Positions 35,616 through 45,839 of a stretch of 64,000 nucleotides of DNA are shown here, one piece after another. Made by a program: the position numbers and the translations under genes. The notes below the pieces were generated by a model that saw nothing but the letters and a program-made list of their open reading frames with translations, made no database searches and was not told the DNA's origin. How positions within the stretch are numbered: the first letter of the stretch is position 1; every line of letters starts with the position of its first letter. This DNA comes from Mesostigma viride (lineage: Eukaryota > Streptophyta > Mesostigmatophyceae > Mesostigmatales > Mesostigmataceae): NCBI GenBank assembly GCA_009746045.1, contig RPFO01000156.1, forward strand, positions 1,286,653-1,350,652, in the 5' to 3' direction.

Positions 35616-37341
35616 TTAACTCGTCGTCTGTCCCAACTCAGTCCTAATAATAGGACTGAGTTGACCTTTTTCAACCGTGTGTAGTGACTAGGTGGGGGGT
35701 CCATCCAAGATGCTTAGACGTGGGTCTATGGAGTATTTGATGTCCTCTTGCTGGCAAAAATACTACATCAGTGAAAACTTGACCCAAACTCCTAAAAATT
35801 ACATGGATGTATGGCACCGTCGGCGAATTTGCATTTTTGTGTGGAAGCATGAGTGGCAAAAATTGAATAAATTCCATATGCATGTTAAAAAAATACAGGC
35901 ATGTAAACAATATAGTTCTTGACCTGTGGCAAAAAACTGGACTCAATTTGGCCACTGGCACTGCCTGAAACACGCCAAATACTGCCAGTCCTATACATAG
36001 GACTGGGCCATGCTAGCAATTGGCAAGCATGTAAGTGCGGTCATACTTCATAGTAGCGTGGCCACAAACCATGTCAATCAGCCCATTTCCCTTCAGGCAT
36101 AATAGGAAAACATACTTGCATCATCATATTGCAGTTATATTGTACCTTAGTATGTGTGAAAGCCTATGCATACATATAGGGAATGCGTATGGATACGTAG
36201 CTACCAAGGGATGTATTATAAGTAATAACCACCGATATAATCGGTAGGTTAGTCACATTTAATTGTTCTTTACAAGAATGGACATGGATAAAATTGTATT
36301 ACCTTGCCATGACATGGCCAAGAAACCTGCTGGCACATTATGACAGTGGTTTATCACCAAGATTTTTCACTCACCCGTATAAGCTTGACAGTACCCTTGA
36401 CGCAGCCCATGACCACACAATCATGCAGTATGAACATAGCAAGAGAATAACTAACATCTATGAAAGTGTTTTAACCCATTCAGCACCTCAAACCTTGTGC
36501 AGCCACGCTACGGTAAGGCAAATGCCTGGTAAGATCATCTAAAAAGATGGTTTTAGAGAGGGGCAGGCAACGGTCAAGAAAGAGCAGCAAGACTCAAAAC
36601 TGACAGCGCATCGCAAGCTTAAACTCATGTAAGAATACCAAGAAACGATGAAGCAGCGATATTCCAGCTTTACCTGGCATGGCTGGCGTTACCTTGGCCC
36701 AGGCGGTGCCTGCAAAAGTGGCACTTTGCGGCACACAAACCATGACGTGACAGAGTGGTCAAAATCATCAAATCTTTACTGCCACTAGACTTAATCTACG
36801 ACAATACATGATAAAAGGTAGAAAGAAACCTATAAACCCTTCGATTTGATCCGGGAATCAATTGTAGTAATCCATTCCGTCGACCTGCCTAATCGCAGAT
36901 TTTTCCAGCAAGAACAGTGCCGACACCCAGTAAATCGCATCCCCGCGAGGTTAAAATTCACTTGTATCATCTTTAGGACATAAAAAATCTATTTCCTGGG
37001 TTTGGCCCGCAAAATCGTCCGAAAACGTAAACTGCATGCATGGGCGCAAGCCGCCATGGCTAGGTCGTGCATTTCCGGAACTCACGTTTCGCGTGAAAAT
37101 GTACCCTTACCACCTGTACTTTCACCGTACGGTTAGCCGCCCAAACCAAATCCAAAAAAATCCCAAAAATATGTCCAAGAAAGATCTTTTCAAGTAGTAT
37201 TTGAATAAATTTTGAGAAAAATTTTCTGCCAAATATTCCGACCGGGGCGAATTTTCTACAAAACCTCAAAATTAGGTCCTAAAATTAGGACTGAGTTGAA
37301 CTCAGTCCTAAAATTAGGACCAGGGACAGACGACGAGTTAA
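35616..37341. mobile_element. TTAA-flanked TIR element, non-autonomous
   Basis: The element is 35620-37337 (1,718 bp). A perfect 15-bp terminal inverted repeat CTCGTCGTCTGTCCC is flanked on both sides by TTAA. Next to each end is a second palindrome: ACTCAGTCCTA-ATA-ATAGGACTGAGT at 35637-35662, and CTAAAATTAGGACTGAGTTG with its mirror at 37277-37319. TTAA target sites are used by piggyBac and Kolobok. No transposase frame is present; interior frames are under 90 aa. Confidence 0.85.
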
Positions 37342-37834
37342 GTCTGGGCCGCTGTTTTTAGGCTATATAGTAGTGGACCTACATGTACATATTGACGTCT
37401 TGGGGAGACATCCACTATCTTTGTTGGGGAAAAGAAGTTGTCCGTGACCCCACAACAGCCACACGATACTATTCCATGAATTAATTTGTTATGTTCGAAA
37501 CGTACGTGTTACAAATATTGGAATTAATAACATGAAATCATGTAACACATGTGCAGCTGACTAGGGGCATATTAGTTGTCTCACTTCAAATATGGCGTTG
37601 GATCACCATGCGTCCATGTCCCAGTTAATAGTGTTTTTACTACATTATGGGATACAACCTGTTGGTGATGGGTGTAAACTGCCACCTACTCGATCTGGGT
37701 GCCCAAGTGCACATGCACCTCCATGTATTCCAGGAAGCACGCTAGACAGGACCCCTAGGGTAGAGAGCTAGGATACAACAGTGTTGGCTTCATGTTGTAC
37801 ATAGATAGCTTTGACCGGTAGGATTGCGTGTCCC
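37342..37834. other. Spacer before CATC array
   Basis: No gene is seen. The final ~30 bp (AGCTTTGACCGGTAGGATTG) recur at 39188-39210 before the next array, marking a shared flanking element. Confidence 0.5.
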
Positions 37835-38696
37835 CATCCATCCATCCATCCATCCATCCATCCATCCATCCATCCATCCATCCATCCATCCATCCATCCA
37901 TCCATCCATCCATCCATCCATCCATCCATCCATCCATCCATCCATCCATCCATCCATCCATCCATCCATCCATCCATCCATCCATCCATCCATCCATCCA
38001 TCCATCCATCCATCCATCCATCCATCCATCCATCCATCCATCCATCCATCCATCCATCCATCCATCCATCCATCCATCCATTCTGTTAGTCCCCATCCAT
38101 CCATCCATCCATCCATCCATCCATCCATCCATCCATCCATCCATCCATCCATCCATCCATCCATCCATCCATCCATCCATCCATCCATCCATCCATCCAT
38201 CCATCCATCCATCCATCCATCCATCCATCCATCCATCCATCCATCCATCCATCCATCCATCCATCCATCCATCCATCCATCCATCCATCCATCCATCCAT
38301 CCATCCATCCATCCATCCATCCATCCATCCATCCATCCATCCATCCATCCATCCATCCATCCATCCATCCATATCCATCCATCCATCCATCCATCCATCC
38401 ATCCATCCATCCATCCATCCATCCATCCATCCATCCATCCATCCATCCATCCATCCATCCATCCATCCATCATCCATCCATCCATCCATCCATTCCATCC
38501 ATCCATCCATCCATCCATCCATCCATCCATCCATCCATCCATCCATCCATCCATCCATCCATCCATCCATCCATCCATCCATCCATCCATCCATCCATCC
38601 ATCCATCCATCCATCCATCCATCCATCCATCCATCCATCCATCCATCCATCCATCCATCCATCCCATCCATCCATCCATCCATCATCCATCCATCG
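37835..38696. repeat. (CATC)n array, about 860 bp
   Basis: Uninterrupted CATC runs are separated by single slips (ATTCTGTTAGTCC at 38079, ATATCC at 38371, CATCATCC at 38469). All long frames here are artefacts. Confidence 0.99.
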
Positions 38697-38822
38697 GGGT
38701 TAATGCTCCGTGACTCCGCGACGCGAGCACGAGTTTAATTATATAATTCATTAATGTATTCCAGCAGCAAATTAATTAATTAATTAAACTCGTGCTCGCG
38801 TCGCGGAGTCACGGAGCACGTG
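38697..38822. repeat. Short palindromic element (hairpin MITE family)
   Basis: Arms GCTCCGTGACTCCGCGACGC (from 38705) and the reverse complement ending near 38818 enclose a TTAATTAA-rich centre. Related sequences are at 40610-40680, 58181-58215 and 63036-63375. Confidence 0.85.
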
Positions 38823-39216
38823 TCTATTAATTAATTAATTAATGTGCACAACAGGAATTAATTAATTAACTAGCTTATTGATTAATTGGAGTGTCACGAG
38901 TTGAATACAAAATTTAAACCGGGGCAATTGGCGTCTCCGCATGTGCAGAGGACATGCATGGGGGTGCTAGTCCTCTTTAAGTGATTTGGAAAAAGATGAT
39001 GGACATGGCCAAGTGGGCCCATGGTCATGAATTTATTTATTAATTAATTAGACACGTGACTGTGCGGTCATAGAGGCCAACAAGCCCATGCAGTGGGGAA
39101 GGAACGTGTTTTCAAACGAGGGCGGCATGCCAACCAAGACCCTAGGGTCGCGACCATCACAAAGAGAACATAGAACTGTTTTGTAGATAGCTTTGGACCG
39201 GTAGGATTGCGTGCAC
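38823..39216. other. Spacer between arrays
   Basis: No gene. Three clusters of (TTAA)n lie at 38827, 38857 and 39030. The final segment duplicates the flank of the CATC array. Confidence 0.5.
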
Positions 39217-40575
39217 CCTCCCTCCCTCCCTCCTCCCTCCCTCCCTCCCTCCCTCCCTCCCTCCCTCCTCCCTCCCTCCTCCCTCCCTCCCTCCCTCCCT
39301 CCCTCCCTCCCTCCTCCCTCCCTCCCTCCCTCCCTCCCTCCCTCCTCCCTCCCTCCCTCCCTCCCTCCCTCCCTCCCTCCCTCCCTCCCTCCTCCTCCTC
39401 CCTCCCTCCCTCCCTCCCTCCTCCTCCCTCCCTCCCTCACCTCCCTCCCTCCTCCTCCCTCCTCCCTCCCTCCCTCCCTCCCTCCCTCCCTCCCTCCCTC
39501 CCTCCCTCCCTCCCTCCTCCCTCCTCTCTCCCTCCTCCTCCTCCCTCCTCCCTCCCTCCCTCCCTCCCTCCCTCTCCCTCCTCCCTCTCCTCCCTCCCTC
39601 CTCCNNNNNNNNNNNNNNNNNNNNNNNNNNNNNNNNNNNNNNNNNNNNNNNNNNNNNNNNNNNNNNNNNNNNNNNNNNNNNNNNNNNNNNNNNNNNNNNN
39701 NNNNNNNNNNNNNNNNNNNNNNNNNNNNACCCCTCCCTCCCTCCCTCCCTCCCTCCTCCTCCTCCCTCCCTCCCTCCCTCCCTCCCTCCCTCCCTCCCCC
39801 CTCCCTCCCTCCCTCCCTCCCTCCCTCCTCCCTCCCCTCCCTCCCTCCCTCCCTCCCTCCCTCCCTCCCCTCCTCCCTCCCTCCTCCTCCCTCCCTCCCT
39901 CCCTCCCTCCCTCCTCCTCCCTCCCTCCCTCCCTCCCCCCTCCCTCCCTCCCTCCCTCCCTCCCTCCTCCCCTCCCTCCCTCCCTCCCTCCCTCCCTCCC
40001 TCCTCTCCCTCTCCCTCCTCCCTCCCTCCCTCCCTCCCTCCTCCCTCCCCTCCTCCCTCCCTCCCTCCCTCCCTCCTCCTCCTCCCTCCCTCCCTCCCTC
40101 CCTCTCCTCCCTCCCTCCTCCCTCCCTCCCTCCCTCCCTCCCTCCTCCCTCCCTCCCTCCCTCCCTCCCTCCCTCCCTCCCTCCTCCTCCCTCCCTCCCT
40201 CCTCCCTCCCTCCCTCCCTCCCTCCCTCCCTCCCTCCCTCCCCCTCCCTCCCTCCCTCCCTCCCTCCCTCCCTCCCTCCCTCCTCCCTCCCTCCTCCCTC
40301 CCTCCCTCCTCCCTCCCTCCCTCCTCCCTCCCTCCCTCCCTCCCTCCCTCCCTCCCTCCCTCCCTCCTCCCTCCCTCCCCTCCCTCCCTCCCTCCCTCCC
40401 TCCTCCCTCCCTCCTCCTCCCTCCCTCCCTCCCTCCCTCCCTCCCTCCCTCCTCCCTCCCTCCCTCCCTCCCTCCCTCCCTCCCTCCCTCCCTCCCTCCT
40501 CCTCCCTCCCTCCCTCCCTCCCTCCCTCCCTCCCTCCCTCCCTCCCTCCTCCTCCTCCCTCCCTCCACCTAAAAC
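39217..40575. repeat. (CCCT)n array with assembly gap
   Basis: The CCCT/CCT array is interrupted by 124 N (39605-39728), so the true length is unknown. The right flank AAAACCCTCCCT leads into GGGTTAATGCTCCGTGACTC, the same flank as after the CATC array. Confidence 0.98.
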
Positions 40576-40875
40576 CCTCCCTCCCTCCCTCCCTCCCTCC
40601 ATCCATCCGGGTTAATGCTCCGTGACTCCCCAGTGGAAGCACGAGTTTATTAATTATATAATTAATTAATGTGGACATGTGTGTGCATGGGCAAAAGCTG
40701 GCAAACTCAATCAAAAGGCGTGATAATAATTTAGTACTTAATAAGTTAATTAATAAGACATGTGCACCGTGTGTACAACAGGCATCAGTAATCACCGATA
40801 AGTATACCAAGGCAACCACGATGTTAGATCATGGATCCAAGTCGACAAAGCTGCTGTCACGGTATCCTACATGTC

Positions 40876-42057
40876 CTAACCCCTGACACGCGGGAGGGGC
40901 ACCGTGTTCCGTGGTGTCCCTGGAGCGTTCTCTGGGCAAGGCCTGGAAACAAAAGGCCGAGCATTGCGAAGCAACTCCTCCACTTCAGACATCGTGGGTA
41001 GCTTGAAAGCAAGGGGGCCCATCCTTTTGGTGTGGTAATAGACATTGTGACACAAGTTAAATAGCCCTGAATCCACAGAATTCACGAAGAGAGCGCGGCC
41101 CTTATGCCGAAACAAGGATACCACCATTACAAGGAAGGAGTACACATCATGGTCTCGCTGCGCTGTCACCACCCCTCCTGTCATGCCGGGCTGGTCCACT
41201 GTTGCGGGATGCCACCGAGGCTGACGATCCTTACCAGCCTGATGCGTGAAAATCCGTTCCCCCCCTCTTGTCGCCAGGCCGAGATCTGCAATACGGATTA
41301 TCGGATGTGCACTTCCTGGCGCCATGGTGTAGAGAAAATTATCGAGCTTGACGTCATTGTGTATAATGTTAACAGCGTGCAAGCCAGCCAATGCCTTTGC
41401 ACAGTCTGCAAGGACGCTGGGTGAGCAAACTTCGAAAACACGCTGATTTTCCGGGGCATCACGGGCAGCATGCAAGTCACCACTCATTCTCTCCATGACA
41501 ATACCACCTACTTCACCGCACGTGGACCAGAGCCCTTCTACTGCAGGGCAGACCTGCGGGCCAGCTATAGACATGAAACCGGCCTCCTTGGCCACTGCCA
41601 CAACGGCGGTTATAACAGCCTCCTGGTAGTTCACCAGCAGCGTGTCTCGTCGAAGGCTTGCCAGCTTTACCACTAGCGTAGCCTCGCCACCTGGTGCACT
41701 CGAGCTAGCAGGGATAGCGTATAACGTGCCATGAGCACCTTTTCCTATCCGGTCACCTGACAATTTCACTGCGATGACATGCGTCAACTTGCTAGCGCTG
41801 TGAGAAACCTTTTGATCATAATTCGTCAGCCGCTGCAATGCAATGCTCCAATCCGACGGTGCATTGGTTTGCAGCTCAACGTCCCTGCGAGCGTGCGAGT
41901 CCGCGGCGTTCAACACACGCGACACCCTATGCAAAGCGGTGCATGTACGCAGTCTGTAAGTCCGTGAATTAAAAGCCTGTCTCGCCCTTAATGCCGACAG
42001 GGTTCCCGGCGACAGGTCCTGTCTGTTGGTCGACATTTTTCTTTTGCAGCTGGCCAT
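40876..42057 (-). CDS. Protein kinase-like protein, 393 aa
   Basis: Intact single-exon frame. Glycine loop IGKGAHGTLYAI (104-115). The lysine is in TLVVKLAS (Lys131) and a candidate alpha-C Glu is at 146. The hinge region is GGIVMERMSGDL (184-195). The catalytic loop is HNDVKLDN (233-240) with Asp235, Lys237 and Asn240 in place, so HRD is HND. The magnesium motif is ADLGLA (Asp258, DLG rather than DFG). RWHPATV (about 281-287) occupies the APE region, and DVYSFLVMVVSLF (304-316) matches subdomain IX. All catalytic residues are present, so it is probably active, most likely Ser/Thr-type. The N-terminal ~95 residues are basic and unassigned. The HND/DLG variants and lack of introns are unusual. 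It could be a transposon- or virus-derived kinase, but nothing adjacent supports that directly. Confidence 0.8.
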   Translation of the reverse strand: MASCKRKMSTNRQDLSPGTLSALRARQAFNSRTYRLRTCTALHRVSRVLNAADSHARRDVELQTNAPSDWSIALQRLTNYDQKVSHSASKLTHVIAVKLSGDRIGKGAHGTLYAIPASSSAPGGEATLVVKLASLRRDTLLVNYQEAVITAVVAVAKEAGFMSIAGPQVCPAVEGLWSTCGEVGGIVMERMSGDLHAARDAPENQRVFEVCSPSVLADCAKALAGLHAVNIIHNDVKLDNFLYTMAPGSAHPIIRIADLGLATRGGERIFTHQAGKDRQPRWHPATVDQPGMTGGVVTAQRDHDVYSFLVMVVSLFRHKGRALFVNSVDSGLFNLCHNVYYHTKRMGPLAFKLPTMSEVEELLRNARPFVSRPCPENAPGTPRNTVPLPRVRG

Positions 42058-42109
42058 TGTAGGTAGGTATGAATGATCTCGATGCTGTCAATTACGATGA
42101 TACACGAGG

Positions 42110-42665
42110 TAGTCTATACCTAGGATCGAGAGCTTCTTCTTGTATGGCAATGCCGGCTGGGCGATGACGGTGACGGCCGTCACCGTCATCGCCCTCGACG
42201 GGCGTGATGAAAAGTACCTGGTTGATAGGCGGCAGCTATTCACAATATAGGCCGTTTTTTATTACTCCGAATAAAGAGTTAAGAGGTTGGCCCTCGGCAG
42301 GGCGATGACGGGGCGCTGACGGGGCGATGACGGGGCGATGACGGGGCGTTCACGCGCGTGATGAATAGAACCTGTTTGATAGGCAGCGGCTATTGGTAAT
42401 ATACTTTGTTGATTAAGAGAAGAGTTTAGATGTTGGCCCGTCGAGGGCGATGACGGTGACGAGCGTCACCGTCATCGCCCTCGACGGGCGTGATGAAAAG
42501 CCCATGTTTTATATGCGGTAGCTATTGGTAGTCCGTAGTATATAGGTCGTTGACTATCACTCCGAATAAAGAGTTAACAGGTTAAGGCCCTCGGCCGGGC
42601 GATGACGGCGGCGATGACGGGGCGTTGACGCTCGTGATGAATAGGACCTGTTTGATAGGCGGCGG
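42110..42665. repeat. GATGACGG palindrome-bearing repeats
   Basis: Three to four imperfect units of about 150 bp share TGATAGGCGGC(A/G)GCTATT, CTCCGAATAAAGAGTTAA and GGCCCTCGGC. They carry GATGACGG blocks. Two form near-perfect hairpins: GATGACGGTGACGGCCGTCA centred near 42179, and GATGACGGTGACGAGCGTCA centred near 42464. Confidence 0.8.
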
Positions 42666-42689
42666 CTATTGCTAATATATAGGTCGGAT

Positions 42690-43195
42690 ATTTGTGTACC
42701 ACCCCCCTCCTTCCCGCGGCAGGTACGCAGCGACCCGCTGTTGTCCTGGCTGCAATTGTGTATCACTTGTACGGTATTTGTGTATCACTTGTACGGTATT
42801 TGTGTATCACCCTCCTTCCCACGGCAGGTACGCAGCGACCCGCTGTTGTCCTGGCTGCAATTGTGTATCACTTGTACGGTATTTGTGTATCACTTGTACG
42901 GTATTTGTGTATCACTTGTCCTCCTTCCCACGGCAGGTACGCAGCGACCCGCTGTTGTCCTGGCTGCAATTGTGTATCACTTGTACGGTATTTGTGTATC
43001 ACTTGTACGGTATTTGTGTATCACCCTCCTTCCCACGGCAGGTACGCAGCGACCCGCTGTTGTCCTGGCTGCAATTGTGTATCACTTGTACGGTATTTGT
43101 GTATCACTTGTACGGTATTTGTGTATCACTTGTACGGTATTTGTGTATCACCCCCCTCCTTCCCACGGCAGGTACGCAGCGACCCGCTGTCGACC
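42690..43195 (+). repeat. 108-bp satellite array, third locus
   Basis: Five units match the satellite at 4080-4640. Several have lost Cs in CCCCCCTCC, and one shows an abnormal join (CACTTGTCCTCC at 42916). Confidence 0.95.
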
Positions 43196-43478
43196 CGCTA
43201 TTGCACTTCACCGGGTGCATCATTGCACATTAGGTGTGGCAGAAGATCACCATGCACCCTCCTTCCCACACAAATCTCTGCTGCCCATGTGCGGCGTGGA
43301 CATACAACAACAACTACAACAACCTTCCCACAAATCTCACCACCCGGTTCTCAAGTCGAACGACGACATAACTTTTACGAGTCGATTTTTCCGCGCATAG
43401 TGACTAACTAACTGTATCGCGGCGTGAACACTCGCGCAGACATCTCAGGTGCAGGCGGCAGCCTTTGCATTAGCGGAC

Positions 43479-44723
43479 ATGTCGAATGATCCAGGGGAGC
43501 GGTCCCCCATGAGCTCGGCGGATACGGGATCCTATCCCTCCGACTCGGAGGAGTCATTCCGGTCGGGAGGGACACTGTATTCGACGGAGTCGTTGCCGGC
43601 GGTAGTCGAAGAATTTTTGCGGACCCATTGCGATTTGGCAACGGTAACCGAGAATCTGTCCTTATCGCAGAAGAGCATTGCCGTACGATTACACCGCATG
43701 AGGGTTGCTGACCAGCACAGGCCTGATGAGCCGGCATGGTTCGGCCAAGATATGGAGCCCGGAATCCTCGGGTGCATTGTTGACCTACTCGGCCCCCTGG
43801 AACGCGCGAGGGTCAGCGTAATGAGCAAAGAAGTGCGTTTGATAGTGCAGCAGCACAAGTGGCAGATCAAGACCGGTATTCATTGGAGGGAGGCGGAGCA
43901 TTTGGAGGAAGAGTACGGCCCTATTGACGACATCGCAGCACCAACGCGCATGCTCATCACTGGCACCTTATTCGATCCCACCCGGGCTAATCCCATCAGG
44001 AATAACAGCATCACGTTGGAGCTGTCTGCATCCACCCTGGAGGCATACGGCACCACATTTCGCAAGCTCATGTCGGATGTGAAGTCGCGTCTGCGCCGGC
44101 AGCCTCCCACCTGCCTGGGGAACTTGTTCTCGCTTCGCGACATTCCCGCAGACCTGGGCAGTCAGTGGAGCATGGAATACGTTGCCCAGTGGCGGCAACA
44201 TGAAGACGAAAGGCGCGGCCACGACCTGCTGCCCCCAGAGGAAATGGAGAGGCAGCTCGTGGCAGAGTGGAACCACGTATGGCAGTCGCCGATCATGTGG
44301 GGTCTGTACAGCATTGTGGTCTTCACCAGCTGCCAGGCTTGGGGAGAGGGGTGGGAGTCCGCGGGGCATACTAGGGACTATTGGGATCGTGCAGGGTGGG
44401 CAACTTTGCTGGAGTCCATGCCTACACTTGATCCCGTGGTTCTCGCCGGCGCCGTCTTGTTGACGCACCCAGCGGCTACCAACGTCCTTAAAGAGCGGTT
44501 GCAGGAGCCCTGCACGTTGCGGCTGCTGCGTGGAAGAGGGTCGCACCTGGTTGAGGAGGCACGGACAACGTGCATGCGCGACGGCAATCGATTTGGGCGG
44601 TCTACCCAGAACACGTATGGGCAGGCAGGACGCTTTCTGGGCGAGTGTGGCCGGTGGCTCTACACTATCAGTCGGAGTGCCGTCCCGACCCTCATGGGCG
44701 TGAAAGTGGTTACTCGTATCTAG
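43479..44723 (+). CDS. Unknown 414-aa protein, possible F-box-like motif
   Basis: Intact single-exon frame from ATG at 43479. An upstream in-phase extension to 43449 lacks ATG. The N-terminal 35 residues are Ser/Asp/Gly-rich. GILGCIVDLLGPLERARVSV continuing into MSKEVRLIV (about residues 95-125) has the spacing of an F-box (hydrophobic helix, LL..L, then a K-rich helix); this is a weak resemblance. The rest is Trp-rich (WESAGHTRDYWDRAGWATLL, WSMEYVAQWRQHEDE) and helical, without repeats I recognise. It lies just right of a satellite array, as the oxygenase gene lies just beside another array of the same satellite. No decay is visible. Confidence 0.6.
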   Translation: MSNDPGERSPMSSADTGSYPSDSEESFRSGGTLYSTESLPAVVEEFLRTHCDLATVTENLSLSQKSIAVRLHRMRVADQHRPDEPAWFGQDMEPGILGCIVDLLGPLERARVSVMSKEVRLIVQQHKWQIKTGIHWREAEHLEEEYGPIDDIAAPTRMLITGTLFDPTRANPIRNNSITLELSASTLEAYGTTFRKLMSDVKSRLRRQPPTCLGNLFSLRDIPADLGSQWSMEYVAQWRQHEDERRGHDLLPPEEMERQLVAEWNHVWQSPIMWGLYSIVVFTSCQAWGEGWESAGHTRDYWDRAGWATLLESMPTLDPVVLAGAVLLTHPAATNVLKERLQEPCTLRLLRGRGSHLVEEARTTCMRDGNRFGRSTQNTYGQAGRFLGECGRWLYTISRSAVPTLMGVKVVTRI

Positions 44724-45191
44724 AACACCAGTCTTTGTGGATGCGTTTCAGTCAGCTGTGATCGAGTTGCTGGTGGTTGTTACCTGTGGGACATTTCTTG
44801 TGGGGGGAGACTTGGTCCATATCTCAGGCTTGTCTTACATGATGCAGTGGCACTTTCGGGCTGGAGGGTTAATTGTGGCCCGGCCTGCCGGTTTAGCTTC
44901 AGTGCTCTCATGTCGGCCTTTCCCTTGGCCTGTCGTGGTCTTGTTGTTACCACCTATTGACAGTGCCAATATCTTTTGACAAGAGCTTTCAGTTATGTCT
45001 ACTGTATTATTTTCAGGTCGTCTGTGACTGACGCCACATGGGATGAGATAGGAGGTACTCGGCTATCATTGCTAATTACTTTAATGCATGCCCATTGGGC
45101 CATGCATAGTGTATATTTTTCATGCATGCACGCCATTATGTATCGCTGGGTCCATCCCATCAAATGCTTGTTTATTGCCAGGTCTGGTGGA
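44724..45191. other. 3' flank of the unknown gene
   Basis: No gene. Sequence is AT-balanced with no repeats noted. Confidence 0.4.
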
Positions 45192-45300
45192 AGTCCGTAA
45201 GTACTTGCGTGTCATGCGCATGGGCATGTTTATAGTACTATGCTAATCTCTTTAGAAACATAATTACACGGAAGTTACAAATCTCATCTGCATCATGCCC
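45192..45300 (-). mobile_element. 3' fragment of the APE-type LINE, reverse orientation
   Basis: GTAAGTACTTGCGTGTCATG through TAGTACTATGCTAATCTCTT is the reverse complement of the LINE 3' end at 62925-63025, moderately diverged. This is an old truncated insertion. Confidence 0.8.
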
Positions 45301-45839
45301 CAAGACACTACATTAAACAATCAAATAAAATTATAACATGCCTCCGTTGGGAGATCATGTAGCACATATTCCTTGCTGAATGGGTGGAGGTGGGTCAAGC
45401 CGCGACATCGAAATAAGGTAACTCTAACCTATCTAGTCTACAAAATCCTAACTACACTTCTCCCCAAAGCGCCCCTTCCGCTTTGGGGGAGGGGGCTTGC
45501 CCACAGGGGCTGGCGTGTGAGCCGGGACATTGGTCATCCACCTCTTCTTGTTCTGCATAGGAACAGAGAGCGAAGAAGTGCGGTGTGGGGACCCCTTCTC
45601 GTGGTAATGCGTTACATGTACTCCCCACCGGGCTTTGCTCTTCATGGGTTCATAAAGACAACAATTATTCAGTAAGAATTAATAAATTAGGAACATATAT
45701 CCGTTGGGAGTCACTGTTACACATATATACCTGCAAAGGGGCATATGATTTTTAATACATTCTGAGCTACAACCTGCACGTGCATGGGTTTAGTTAACTG
45801 GCACCTATACTAGAGGCCTGACATGGGGTGGAGCTTCAG
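45301..45839. other. Degraded MITE fragments
   Basis: 45330-45385 and 45690-45770 share CCGTTGGGAG...GCACATAT and AAAGGGGCATATGATTTTTA with 10520-10620. 45448-45645 on the minus strand could hold a small basic exon (KPPPPKRKGRFGEKC), unproven. Confidence 0.4.

Noticed and set aside
37755-38738. HPSI/MDGW repeat proteins
   Set aside because: CATC array in all frames; no start context or conservation expected.
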